A stretch of 64,000 bases of DNA from Pisaster brevispinus (Eukaryota; Echinodermata; Asteroidea; Forcipulatida; Asteriidae). Within the stretch, counting starts at the first letter, position 1; each line of letters begins with the position of its first letter. The notes beneath the pieces are model-generated. The model did not search any database. It worked only from the letters and a program-made list of their open reading frames with translations, and had not been told where the DNA came from. Location of the stretch: the NCBI GenBank assembly GCA_023634235.1, contig JAMKCF010000008.1:1431001-1495000 (forward strand). Direction: 5' to 3'. The position numbers and the translations under genes were made by a program. Below, piece after piece: positions 34,957-49,900 of this stretch.

Positions 34957-37900
34957 CTGTACAAGGAAAGACAAATGAAGTTAGATTATGAAAGCTGTAG
35001 GAAGCAAGACACAGTCAGTAGGGTTCACAGGTTCAAATCACCTTCTAGTCAATTTTTCTTTGTTCACAAAATAGATTTTTATCACATGGCTGTTAGCTGT
35101 AAACCTACTGGATTCTAAAAGACAAATGAATTTGCTGTGTTGGGCCCCTACAAGAGCAGATCTCTCCAGTACATTTTGTTTGGAATTGGTTACAGGCAGT
35201 ATCTGCTTTAGACCAATTCAAATTCTCCACTTCAAGAAACCAAAAGAACAAGGTTTTTACCAGAAGGTAGGAAAGGTAACTATCACAGCAACAAAATGAA
35301 TTGAAATGTACGTTTGTGGAGACACCATGTATAAAAACTGTTATATAACACACACAGATCCCTGTCATTTGATTGATAGCAAACGCTATCCATGTATTTA
35401 CAGGCAAGATGCTCCAATATATTGGACAGGCACCCGTCCAATATGGATAATTATTGGATGCTTCGCAGCATCATTTCCAAAACAATCATTCCCTGCTGGT
35501 TGCCCAAACAAGACAATGTTGTTTCACAGCAGACCAGGCTGGTGTCTACAAAGAGTCCTCCACATTGTTTACATGCTTTTTAAAATATTTTCAGAGCGTG
35601 GAGTAGACGAATTTCTGTGTCTATTTCCAAATGACAAGGATTTATGTGTGATTTATATAAAACAGCTATTTAAAGCATTTTGTTCATGCATTGTCGTAGA
35701 GTATAATCACTCAGTGAAATTTAAAAAAAAAATATTATACCCAGATTTGCCTCATGAAATGAAATAGTCCAGATATCCCCTCTTGATTATATTATATGAC
35801 AATGCACTCGTTTTGAGTTTGTCTGGTTCTGAAAAGAACTGAAGGTTTAACTTAATGTTTGGGATGGACAGCTCCGTTATCCGGAGAATGCCAGACTCCA
35901 GATGATGAAACAGAGCACACTGCTCCAAACATGGAGTAAACGTCCTGCTCCACTCTCAGAACCAAACATACTCACATCAGAGATTAAACATGTATACATG
36001 GTGCCGCCACAAACTTACCTCTCATTGTACCTTCATCATGCCTTAGCTACCCAGCCAATGGTCACGTAAGCCCTTTTCACACGACGGAAAAAACGAACAT
36101 TCTTTGCGAAATTTTACAATTGTTTGTAAAAAATTACAATTTGGGCTTCGTGTGAAAGAACAGTAATATTTTACATCGCCTACATTCCTTGCGAAATTTT
36201 CGCAAACCTTGCGAAATTTTGTAGTAGGTCCCGACCTCCGACAAAATCTTACGCTAGCGTAATTTTTCGCAAGGAATCTAGTCAAACCTTCGTGTGAAAC
36301 GATCCGTTGTTTATTGACCGACAATCCTCGCGAAAGCAGTATTAACACGCATGCGTGAAGAACCTTCGGGAGCCGACCTTTGTGTGTTTACACACCGTTA
36401 CCGGGCACTGGTCACCGTTGCGACCATTTGCCACCTCGTCCGCGATTTCCCGCCAAACATGGCCGTTTTGGGTCAAACCATCCATTTTAGATTGGGTGGT
36501 TTCCTTCTCCATAATGTTTATCAAGGCAATCGTTTCCTCGTAGCACCAAGATTTATTGGCCTTCTTACTCTTATCTTTGGTTGATGTCTTTGCCGGTCGT
36601 TTTTTGGAGGATATTACGGGCATAGTATTATGAATGGACTCCCCAACGTCAGTGAGTGTCAGCCATTTTGAAGAATGTTTACATGGTTTATTTTTTACCG
36701 ACGACGACACACTGTGCACATGCGACATACGTCATCATTTAACTGGTATAGCGCTGTTTAAGAACAAAAACTCTATAGTTCAGTGGTAACCAGCTAAGTC
36801 TGTACTCTCGTCTCATGGAACGTGGTCACATTTTTACTTGGTGTCGTGTGAAAGCTTGCGAAAGCGGTCAGGCGTGGGATGACTTCAGCGCTCGTTAAAT
36901 TCGTCGCAAGGAATGTTGGTTCTTTTTTTCTCGTGTGAAAAGGGCTTAAGACAATTTAGGAATCAATGTGATGATCAGTATACCTCCCTCAAACAAAAAA
37001 CTCATTCCAAGCTACTCACCCCTATAATTCTGGTTTCAACATGGACCAGCAGCGAGGCTAGCTCTAAAGTCTCCGAGTGACCATTAAGTAACGGCACGGA
37101 GCGATACCCTAATAAAAGAAATCAAAATCATGCAGAATTAGTTTACTCAAGCCAACGTTGTCCAAATCATTTCCTGAAGCCATACTGTGCATGATTTCCT
37201 CTTATCACAGAATTATCACTCTAATCACTCCATTCAGATCTGAAAACAACTAAGCAAATGATTCCATGTTTTTAGAAACTTTTGAAGTTACTTTATGATT
37301 AGAGAAGGTGATTAGAAAATGTTGAATGGCTACACTACTTTTTAGAGCTGCCGTAACTCTAAAGAGATATTTCCAAGTGTCTTAGATTAATATATGATCA
37401 GATGATAGAGTGATCAGGCCAGACTCTGAAACTTGCAGTTGTTTCACCAATTCTTGCCTGAGATGTCCATTTGATGTTCATTACAGTATCTCACTCTTTG
37501 TCATTTTATATGACATTAGTATGCCTGATCTCATGATTTCATTCATCAAAACTAATTAAAACCAACCAGTGGATTTTTAAGGATTTGATCCTTCAAACTG
37601 ACTCGTTTCTCACCTGCTCGGATTGCCTTCAGTGGCACAGTCCGTTGACCCAGGAAGTTAGGGTCCCCAAACATATCTTCATCCTGTACCACAAAGCGGA
37701 TGAAGGCCAGGTCTTTATTGACAATGTCAAATTCACAGCGCTCATTGAAGATGGGGTTGAAACCGTTATCAGCTGGTCAGAGAAAAAAAGTGGCAAAATT
37801 AATAGTGACCAGCTAGAATGTCAAAAGAAAAGCTACAATGACTCATCTTTGTAAGGATTTATCTTGATTTATCTTGATTTATTTTGATTTATTTTGATCC

Positions 37901-40900
37901 TGTACATCAGGTACAGTTGATGCAAGAGACAATATTGAAGCAGCTTCAAATGTCTATTTCATGTCAAGACTAATTTCAAAGGCACAATGTTTTTGCATGG
38001 TCACATTGATTTGTTTATTTAACCCATGCATTCTTCTCATAGTTCTGCTACAAACAACCAACAAAATGTTCTCAATCTGCATAGATACCTACATATCTGT
38101 CTAATACACATGAACTAGGATCCCCAAAAATGTTTTAACATCCAAGTCTTTGAGGCATGTCATGGCCAAACAGTCAAGCACACTGGAATCCGGCTCCGGT
38201 GTTTCTGATCAGCAGAGGGTGGGTTAGGGTCCTGGTCTTGACACTTGTCGTTCTTCAGATAAGGCAGAGAGCCGTAGGTCCTGTGTGTTGTGTAATGCAC
38301 GTTTAAGAACAAATATTGCCCCTGTGTTTCTGGCAGTGGCTGCTGAATGCACCGCAGCACCTTATAAACTATTAGAAGGTGCTACATAAATGGGTCTCAT
38401 AACTCAAAACAAAGCTCTGCTTATCCTGTTGAAAAACAAATACTGGGTGCTTTGATACGCCCCTAGGGGTGTGATAAAGCGATATATAAGAACCAAGTAT
38501 TATTAAACAAAACATTCTGTTTACCAATTGTCTGTGTTTTGTATTTTTGTGAGCTGTCCCGCTCAACCCCAATGATTTCAACTTCGACAAACGGACTAGC
38601 GATGGAGCGTCCCGTCTTCTCCAGATGCCTGGCAGCCAAAATCTAACAGTAGAGGAAAACAAACATCTATCACTCTAACAAAATTCTAATGTTGACTGCG
38701 AAGAGCACAAAATAATAATTATTATTCTTACAAGTCTTTAAGTTAATGTATCAGAGAGAACAACGTTTCCACTTTGATAAAAGTTGCAACTGGCTTGTAC
38801 CAAAAGGCCCATGGCACTCACAAACAGCCGCAACGATTTGACCTACTTCCGCTCAACCAAAAAGGTCAAAGTAACGTTAATGTCCTGAATTGACATTTTC
38901 CAATATTTCCATAGTTCCTGCAATTTTTCATTTATTTTTACTGAACAAAGTTCAAATTAAAAGAACCAACAATATTAGCCACTTCTGGGTAAATGAGTGA
39001 TAATTATAAAGAAATGCATGATCTTTTTTAAACACCAAAAGTAATTAACTCTGCCTTTACCATGATACAACAAATGGTGTAAAATCTTACCGTTATAGTC
39101 AGATGAATTGGGTCCACACCAGAAACAGAACGGGGTTCATAGGGGTCAAAATTTGGATCTTGCATGCATGGAGGTTTCAAGACGTAACCACAGCGACCAT
39201 TTAGAGAAAACAGTCCCTCGTTGATTTGCATGTAGCGATCTAAAGGTGACATCAAGAAAAAGGTTTATTTTTTTCTATTCAGTTATGACATGCCCATTTC
39301 ATTTACCATGTGACCTGTAACATCACATATGTACAAAAGAACATGACAGCCTGGACTTCCTGCAGGCACTATCTATAAAAAAGCTCAATGCAGAAAACCC
39401 ACAAAAATCTTACATATTATGGAATTGCACCGTACAATTTTTATCAACATTTTATTTGACTAAGTTCTGACTAATTGAAGAATTTGACTAATTTTTATTT
39501 GACTAAGTTCATGATTTTACGTGGTAACTTATTTTACGCGATGAAACTAGGGTAAAATTTTGCATTGAACCAGTGTAGTCTTGCCTGCCAGGAAATGACT
39601 GGAATGTACAAAGTCATTCATTCTCCTGAAGACAAGCAGAGTCTACTGTTCCAAGCGTTGGGACCACACCAGTTCTTCTCAGAACCAACACTTCTCCCAA
39701 AAGAATTTTATACCTGGGCCCAATTTCATAGAGCTGCTTAAGCACAACAAGTAGCTAAGCACAAAAAGAATAATGCTTTCCAGAATAAGGTTACCAGCCA
39801 AACTGGCATACCACAAGTGCAATATATGACTGGTATCCTGCTCTTTTCTGCTTAGCAGAAAATTGTTAAGCAATATTTGCTGCTTAAGCAGCTCTATGAA
39901 ATTGGGCCCTGGATGTACCCGCAAGTTTACTACTATAGTTTTTCTTATGATCCACACCTTGCAAAGCTTCAAAATCACTTTCAGTCACTCTTTTTGTACT
40001 TTAACAGGCAGTGCTTCAGACTAAATAGAGTATACAACACAGTTACTTGCTTGATACTATTTGGGGATCATTGCCTGATTGATACAGAATGGATTACACG
40101 TAACAAACCTGGGGTTTGGTAGTTGAGAGAGACCATTTGAGAACCACATGTCCAGATGGGAACTGGATCATAGTTGGATGAATCAAAGCGTTGTCCTTTA
40201 GGATAGGTGCGGCTGACCTGGTAGAAACAATAACAAGTAATGGTAAACCTTAAAAAGACCCATCCAAGATCCTAGCTACCCTAAACACTAGAAAGACGTA
40301 CCTTGTCAAGTAAAGAAATGCTACGGGCTTGTAAACACCACTTCTCAACTGTGGCCTATGAAAAACTGTGCAACCTACTTCTTTAAAATGCTCATATTTT
40401 GTCCTTTTCAGATGTGATTAATATAATTTTACAATTTTAACTCATTTTTGGGTGTGTTTGACGATTAAACTGGTTATAATTGCTACCATTAATACATTGG
40501 AAAGGTAGATTTATGACAGTACATAATTCAAATCTGGCCTACTAAAACATCCCGGGGCAAGTTAAACGCTTACTAGCACGATGGGCTACTTTACAAAAAG
40601 CTTAAGCGCAAGGCCTGACATAACTTAATACCTAACTTTCATCTTGAACTTAATGGGATGTCGTGGTTGATCAGTCTATTGCACTGGTGGCAAAGTTATC
40701 AAGGTCATCAGGGCGTGGGTTCCAATCCCAAAACTAGAAATGCTTCTCTTCATCAAGCAATGGCTACCTGAGAGAACAGGCTGCATTCTCCCCAAGGAGA
40801 TGAGATGGGTTTAAGAATGAACTGATCCAGTGACCGAGTGTACAAACTGACAGATACCAGAGCATTTCAAGTACCCAGTATTGTACAGGTTCATAAACCC

Positions 40901-43900
40901 AGTGCGGATTGGGGAGAGGACCCTTCTTTTCCTGCAGCGCCCAGTTTCACTGGGGGTTGAGAGGGAATCACAGAAGGGAATGAGCCCAGTTCACCTGGGC
41001 TTGGAGAACCGGTGGAGATCTCAATTTACCTGGAGGATCAAGGAGGGGTTAAGCCCAATTTACCTGGTGTCTGTTATACTCCAATAGGATCCTGGACTTG
41101 CCTGGGGCAAGATAACGCTCCACTTTAGTCTCTGGGAATGAGGACATCTCAAAATAGTTGCCAGGAATGTCTAAGAGAAGGGAGACAAGACAAGAAAACA
41201 ACACCAGAGGAATTAGAGAGAATTGTCAGGGAACAGCAGGAGGTCTGGCCAACATAATTGATAAATGACCCCCAATTTTCCCAGCAAGAAACAATGGGGA
41301 AAGAGATAGGAGTGGAACGTGTTTATGTGCTGCCTTTCAACAGGGCCTTGGGACAGGTCTATTCTCAAAACAGAAGTTTAACAAACTTGATACAACGATC
41401 GGCAACATCTGTTGGATAAAACATCTCTGTTGCACAGTGAAGAGGAAGCTTTACTTGTTTGAAACACTTTGTCATTGCTGACAAAACGATCTAAATCAGG
41501 ATCTCAATGATAAGAAGTGTGATCCTTTCCACCTATTAGTAACCTGTGAAGTTATAGAATTCAAGGAGCTTTTGGAAACAGTATTGTCAGCGCTAGAGAA
41601 GTAGATCAAACAGCATCATTTTTTTATACCTGAAGAAAATAATAGTTATTTTTCACCCAGCAGACATAAAAAGAGACTGAAAGTCTGAAACTCTCATTCT
41701 TAATTTCAGGAAGCATGATGATTTAGCTTGATAGACTGAACCTACTTTCTTCTCGGAAAGGAACTGCTCTGCAGTAGACGATTAGATCGGAGAATTCCTT
41801 TGCAATACGCATCTTACGCTCATGTTTATTCTGATCTTGTTTCTGCAAATAGGGAAAACATAAATTAACTTGTTAATTGACTCATACAGTGTTTCTGTCA
41901 CTGCCAGTATCTATGCAGGATACCGGTTTTTACATTGCCATTCCGGCTGGTAACCCATTCCTGCCAAGGTCAAATTTGCGGTGACACCGTGGGAAAATCT
42001 CTTTTGAGTAAATACGCCACCGTTTTCACAAACTTACCAATTTGTCAAAAATCACAAATATTGGTAAATCGATTTTTGTACATAGTCTTGACATACTTAA
42101 TGCTGTTAAAATTTTCAGCAAATTTCAGGAACTAACATGTAATGATTTCTAAATACACTTAAAAGCACGACCGACAAATCAGTAAAATTGCCACAAGAAG
42201 TGACAAATGAAGATTCGCCCCTTTATCATTTGAATTACACAGCACAGACACGATGCCAAATGCACGTGGTATGAATTTTGCATTTTCACAAACTGACAAG
42301 TCTGTTGACCTACATAAGTTTAGCGTTTTCTTGTGTGCACATTTCTTTTGTTCATTTTCATTTTGTTGTGGCAAATGTGTTAAGGAGTTAATAACTCATC
42401 AAAATAGATGCAAGATTGAAAACAAAGTGACACTTCCGTATGTCTGAGGATGTCAGCTTTATTTTGATTGTGAAATTTATAAGAAAAATAATTAAGCAGT
42501 TTGAAAAATAGTTCAACTTCAAACGCAATTTTCTCTAAACAAGGAACTTGAGCTGTGGTGAAGATTCACCACTTTGTGAAAACGGTGAAGAATTATGGCT
42601 CAGAGAAGAGCCGGTTGGTTACCAGAGCAAACTCTCAACCATGAGACAATTTGCAGTAATCAGGCCATATCTTAAGCCATCCTTTCAGACAAATGACTTA
42701 CCCTCTCCTCAGCCCTAATAGCAGCAGTCTCAATCATCTGAATCCAATCGCTGAGATCTTCGCTGGACGATGCCGCCAGCTCAATGGAGGGTCTGTGGTT
42801 CAAGCGGGTGATGCGGAAGACGTTGGGATGAGTTGTGCGCGATCCAGGGAGTGTCTCTGCAAAGAGAAAAAGGTCATTCATGGTAACACCATGGGTATAT
42901 ATCTACTCTGCTGTGCAGATTTGTTCTACGTGAACTTGTCTTGCTATTTCATTCTACTGCTGACAAGTCGATTTCAAAATTCGGGAGACTACTTAGTTCT
43001 GACAAGAACTGTCCTGCTTATTTACTACTACCTGGCAGGGAGGTAGGAAATCAGCCGGGACTACTACTTTCACTTAGTGGGTCCAGGGGACTTGTTGTTT
43101 TTAACTTCACTGCTGCAGAGTGAGTTGTTAATTGGTCTCAGCATTTGGACTAGCCTTCTCTTGTCATCTTCAGGTATCATTCTTTGAACCTAACAGAACT
43201 TAAGATTTTAAAAAAGCTACAATTTTCCTTCAGGTTACCCTGTACCAACAAATCATCAATATGTTCTTTCTTTTCATCTCAAGATAGAAGATCTGAAACT
43301 AGGATATGAGAGAAATGAATGTACCCAAACAGAGGCTAAATAAGCCAAATACTCCAGCCCCCTTTTACATTAAGATTACTAGAGCAAATAAGGACTAGAA
43401 GGAATAGGAACGTAAAAACACCTGGGCCAAATGTCATGACACTGCTTACCACAGAATTCTGTGTTATTAGTTGTAAATTAGCTGTGTGAGCCAAGACTGC
43501 TTTTAGTAAACATGAAATCCAAGCACACACTTCCAACACTTCCTTCCTAACCTGCTGTTCTGCTTCCATACATAATGATTTTCCAGACACAGTAAGCAGA
43601 GCCGTGACACTGAGCCAAGGATTCATGAAACTTACCGACACTGCAGCCTCTGATATCAATAGCTCCTTTCTGTAGAGTACCCAGTAATGTAGACTCTGGG
43701 CTGCCTGTGTCGTTGGGTTGAGTCTCCTCCACATAGTTACATGGAAACCACATGTTCTTCTTACCACCGTAGTCCCCTTGCCACCTGATCAATTGTAGAC
43801 AATGAAGGTAGTTTTAAGCTCGGTATATGCTTCCTCCAACATCCTCGCGCCACAATTAGAAATGAATCAATGGATTGTTTGCCATAATAACAATTTGATT

Positions 43901-46900
43901 TTGTGTGATGTGAGAACCAGGCTTTAATGGTCAAACAACAAGGGATGGAGAAACACCAAAACAAATATCGGTCCAGTTGTGTTATCATCATTTATGAAGC
44001 TTTAACATCTGGCTGGGGTTACCGGGACAAGGACGGCAAAAAAATATATATATATATATCATAGAGGGGTCTGACAGAGGCCTATATCCTGCCCCCTGCA
44101 ATGGATGAACAACGCCTAAATAGATTTATCCAAGACCAGCATTTGTACCAATTTTTCATGTTATTGTTACAAATGACTCATAACAGCTTCTGTGTGATTT
44201 GGTTACAGAAGTTAAAAAGAAAAGCTGGTGATAAGGCTGCATGTACCGTGGGCAAACTCAGTAGACTTTGACTCACCAGCCATGATCTTGTCTGTCGACA
44301 TTGGTGATGATGGCATGCTTGCAGAAGGACAGTTCATCCTCACGCTGTGCCTTGTAGTCATACAAGGCTTTCACAGTCACCTTCAAACAACAAGTTATTA
44401 ACATATTGCATTCAGACACTCATAAATTGTCCCTTCTACATAGCAGCAAAGTTAGCTACTCTTGTGAACATACCCCTGAATTCGCTAAGACAACCAATGG
44501 AATACAAGCTTTGGAGGGAATGATGTATAGCCTAAATGGGGTAGTATACAAATATAACATGGTTTGAGGGTAGACAATCCATAATAGCTCCCAAGGTATT
44601 GGAAGTTGACAAACTAGTTCCTGAGCCCACTAAACTAGTTCCTGAGCTACTATCGACTGTCCACCCAAAATAAACCATATTATATATGTTTTAATATACC
44701 TCGTACTTCTCTCTAGTTCGGCATCATTGAACTCAGGAAACCACAGATTCAGGTGCCACCATCTTTTTATCCTTTTTTTCTTCTTTTGTGTGCAACTAGC
44801 TGGGGCAAATAGCTACACCCGTGCTACAGTTTTCAACTGCTTTGTAAAGCGCATGCATAGTAGACTGATGCACATGCAAAATTCTACTATGCACGCATTG
44901 TTACCGTGTGTGTGAATACTGGCACGCACGCTTGGTTAACAGCAAAAACAGCATCTGGCACGCAATGGTAAATGGACCAGAGAGAAATCAGCATTCGCTC
45001 ATGAATATGTATGAGGTATAGTAATACTAGATACCACAGGGAAGCCAGGAGAGTCATCCAGGTTTACCCAAAGTTAAACAACATTTGGTAATTAATATTT
45101 TCCTCCTGGAAATGTACCTGGAAGTTATTGAATCATAGAGAGTAGGGGTTAAAACTACAAAGTGGTTGAACTTACCTTTGGAATGAACTGGTTGGGATCC
45201 ATGTATAGCTCTGGATTTCCATACAGTGAACCTTCATCAGCAGTCTGTAATGTCAAAATTCTTTGTCATTTACAATAAAATAACAACAGTTTCTGTCACC
45301 CATTTCAGACAAGAGTGACTCTAGGTCAATCCAAATAAATTTCGGTTTCAGACAGACGAAATTTGGCTGGAGATAAGAATACAAATAAACACACTGTGAC
45401 CTCTATAAAAAAGTAAAAATGCAAAATACTGAAAATAGTTCAAAGATAAAACAATTTGAACTGATTGTTCTGTTTTACAGGACTTCCGGACTTTAAATTA
45501 CAACAAATGGAAACAAGAGGCTTGGACAAGAGATGAACAAGTTTGTTTCTGTCTTTTATTGCAAGTTCATGTCTTTGAAGAAAGGTTGAAGGCAAAACAA
45601 ATCCTGAAAGTCGTAGGCCTTTTGTTTGCTCAGATGATTTTTTAACTAGGCTGGACATATCTTGGCATAACAAGGCTAAGCTGTGGAGCCAATCCAAACA
45701 ACTTGTCAAGATATTTAAGACCTTACAGAACTGTCTAGAAGCAGCAACAATAAGGTGATACAACTCTAAACTCAATCTTTCTGCTCATAAATGACCTACC
45801 CCTCCGACCCTATCAACGATATCCTGGTTGACGGGGTACTTGAGTTTCATCTTCCGGTACAGAGCAAACTTCTCATAGTATGAGACTAACTCACAGATGT
45901 CCTCAAAGTGAGCGTTGCCGATGGCAAACAGACGACCTTCTTGATTGATACGACAATGTTTAATTTTGCCCTCAGCTCTACAGTGAAAGAGAACAAAAGT
46001 GAATTTAGACTTCTTGTATTGTGGATCTGCTTTTCGTTTTTCAGTACATTAAATGACTTGCTGAATAAATCAGTTGACCATGATTTCCATTTCAGTCGCT
46101 TTTGTACCTGTAGAATTAAATGCAAACAATGGTTTATGATCTGTGAAGATAAGTGACATTGTAATAAAGTAATGTAAACTTGTAAAAACCTTCAATAAAT
46201 CAGAAAGGAAAAAAAGAAGGGATGCCCTTTGTTTCCAAAAGCATGACCTTTTGTTTCCAGAATAAGCAAACAGCAAAAAAACATCATGATTAAAATGTCT
46301 TGTAAATTTAGTATAATACACAAATTTTAACTTTTTGGCGGAAAAAAGGAATAATCAACCGGCTTTGCACTTAAACTTTCTGTAAAGTAGGCCCCCGGGC
46401 TTGTAAATTGTGCATTTTACTTGCATCCAGATAGTTTTAGTGGCCCAGATTTTAAAAATGAGTCGTCATAAATGTATCTTAACATCTGTTAGTCACATAA
46501 AAAAAAAATTAAAAAAATGTGAACATTTAAAAAACAAGTAGGTTTGATGGCCTTCAGTATCCCACAGGGCAAGTTGAGAAGTGGTGTTTGCAAGCCCACA
46601 GCAGTTTCTACTAGACATTGTATCCCTGCTCAAAACCGAGATCCAAGGAAATGGGAAACTACCTGAATGATATAGCGTAGGAGTCATCTTCCTGTTCCCT
46701 CTTACGGACTAAGAAAGATCCGTCTTGATGGACTCGCTTCAACATCTCCTCAGCTTGAACACGACTTAGCTTCTGATGGAACCATCTGCAAGTTATCAAC
46801 ATCATCACTATGGATGAATTTACTCAAGTAGATGGTGCCATTATTCTCCCTGTTAGGGTAGTTTGAGTGACCCAGTGCCCAACTGGGGACCACTGATTTG

Positions 46901-49900
46901 CTCAATGGGAGAACAGAGTTCCAATCGGGGTAGAAGTATATTCCAATAGGGATTTGGGTTAAACAGCTCTTTAATTTTACTCTTTAGTATTTACACCAAC
47001 ATCACATGCAGAATTAGAAACCTTTGAGGTTTTTTTTACAAGGAACGAAACAACAAACAGATAAGCCAGAAACAAAAATGAAAACACACAGATTATTTTG
47101 CACTGAGTGGTAGCCACAATTTCAAAGGTGCTTGAAGTAAAAGTAACTGATTATCAGCAGTTTAAAATCAGTAGCCTTGGAGAAGCCTATTGGAGAAGCC
47201 TATTCAAGAAGAGTATTCCACACCAGCTTTATACTAAAGGCATATGCAGTCAACCCTTGTTATGAAGAGGTTCTGCTTATAAAGAGTACATTCTCAAGTC
47301 CTGAATCTCATTTCTGCTTTGTGTTTCTTGGTTTTGTTGTCCTCTCATAACAACACTCTCGTTAGAAAGAGGTATGTAGTTTGGCCAGTCCCAGCGATCT
47401 TGTTAAAACGAGAGTCGACTGTATAGCTCCTTGAACAGCCAAGTAAGCTGGATGCACTGCAAAGCCCCTAATAAGATGCTCACTAAATCACCAAATACCA
47501 TCTAGAATGCGAGGGTCATGGGTTCAACTCCAACCAAGTAGCCTGTGTGACATCACACATCGGTGTAAAGAGTAAAGCCAAATAACATCAGGTTTTTTCT
47601 CACTGATGTCATATTTACATGAATTAAAAACTATTACCATATTCATGTCTGGCTAAAACTGCTTCAATATAATACAAACACTAGAGGGCAGGGAGGTATA
47701 GATATTGAGTCAGGATACAAGACAGGTTGGGTTTTGCCACAGATATATCTCTTCAAGCAGTAAGGGAAAGTAATGGCTTCTATAACAGTCTGGTTCCCTT
47801 GACACACTTGATTGTTTCTCATCAATCCTTTGGATAACATTTCTACAAATGATTGAATTAAAAGCAGAATAAGTGCATTGAATTAAATCAATCAAATGAA
47901 GTTTGTATATCTGACAGAAGACAATTCACCATGCCCCCCCCCCACCACCCAAAAAAATAAAGCAAACAAAAACCAAAAACAAAGAGAAACAGTAGTTTAA
48001 TATGATACACAATTCTGTGTGAGGATGCTGGTTGCAGTATACCAAGAGAGCAATTTTAACTTGTTCTATTTTTTACAAGTATTTATACTACTAGTTTGGA
48101 TGGAAAGTAGTTTGCAACATCATTCTTTATTTCAAGAAATGTTCACAATGTCGGCCCTTACCAAAATTTCCAATTCAATTTTCCAATTGGAACCAATTGG
48201 AATTTTTCCAACGTTGTGTATTGGCACAAAACCAATTGGACCCAGTTGGACACAATTGGACTCAGTTGGATTCAGTTTGATTTGTTCCCCAACTAGACCT
48301 AATTGGATATTTTCAAATAGACCCCCAAAATAAGTACCATTGAGCAAAAAAAGTAGTTTATACCCAATGGGCTGACAGTCTAAAAACTTATGGGGATATA
48401 GTTTAACCCACCCCACTCTAGGGATTTACACAAGTGCAATTAACTAATTCTTAACTGAATCTAGTTGGTGACATTGGAATAATATGAAGATTGTTTTTCC
48501 AATTGGACAAATATTAGGAGGTGAAATTTCCAATTGATAGAAACAAAAACCAACTAATTCCAATTCAATTAAATCAAGCTAACTGACTCCAATTGGATTC
48601 CAATTGGACTGAGTTGGTCTAAGACTTTATTCCAATTGGAAAATAAGTACTCGAATATAAACCAACTCACACCAACTCAATACCAACTCGATCCAATTCT
48701 TTCCAACTGGCTATCCAATTGGAATGAATTGGACACTTTGGTGTGGTTGATTTTTATAAAAAGTACTTTTTCTACTGAGGACCAACCCTCATAAAAACAC
48801 AGCAACTTACTCTTTGTTTTTATGAGCCAAGGCTTGGGGCACTGAGTTGGTGAGTGTGATCTCCAGCCCATTCTTTCCCCTCAGGGGTTTATCCCGATAG
48901 TTGTTAATAAGATCGTAGATGTTTTTGAAAAGCAGCCTTTCTGTCAGGTAGAACATGAGCTGGCCATTGAACAGCTTGGACTTAATACGACAGTGATTGA
49001 TGCGGCCCTTGGCCCTGTGTCATGAGTGGTTTGCATTTGGCGGTTTGAAGGATGACAAGAGATCCGACAAAGATCGGAGAGAAAAGGGTTAGGGTTAGGG
49101 TTTAAGGAAATGACATGAGGAAGAGCGGTATAAATACAGAAACGGAAATGCAAAGGAAAAAGCAAGGGAGACAGCAAAAGGAATGGGAAAGGTTACGAGA
49201 TAGAAAGTAGGGGAACATACATTTTGTAAGTGGCAGAGGAAACAGATTTTCAAGAAAATATTATTGACAGAAGGGAGAGGGTAAAAGATGAAAACGAAAA
49301 TGGAGCCAGAGGACGATGAATTAAAGAGAAGAGAACGCGTCGGAAGGGGTTTGACAAAAAGTATGAGTGGACAGATGGTCATGTGTGAGATGAGTAGAAA
49401 AGAGCAATACAAAAAAATAATATAAATAAACGGTTAGGAATACAAAGTTTGTTAGAGGAGAAAACAACGTGCATGGCTGACTGGGATCTGAAGGCAAATA
49501 CAGAGTGGACGAATTCAGACGTTTCTTCCTGTTGTATGTCCCTCTATACTTTGATAAACCGTACATCTTTCTCCAAAAAGTTTTCGATAATTTGTAACAT
49601 CAATTATGATTGCCACTGTGATTGGCAAGTGAATAATATTGTAACATGGGTAAAACTTTTATGAAATTACATAACATGTCTACCACAAGCAAAGTTTAAA
49701 AAGTGAATTTTTAAGTGTGCTTTGATGCTAACCTTTCACTTTATGAAAAAGAATCACTAAAGCAACGACAGGGAGGACATTACAACAAAATGAAACATCA
49801 AGAGTCTGTAAACTTAACAACAGAAATGCCTTCAGAGTCTTGTAAACCAGGTTAATACGAAAACCAAGTCCAGAGGGAGACACAACATGCAGGAACTATG

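Noticed and set aside
43336..43767. 143-codon minus-strand frame overlapping an SH3 exon
   Set aside because: Out of frame with the SH3-coding sequence; the overlapping frame gives WWQGDYGG and is the real one.
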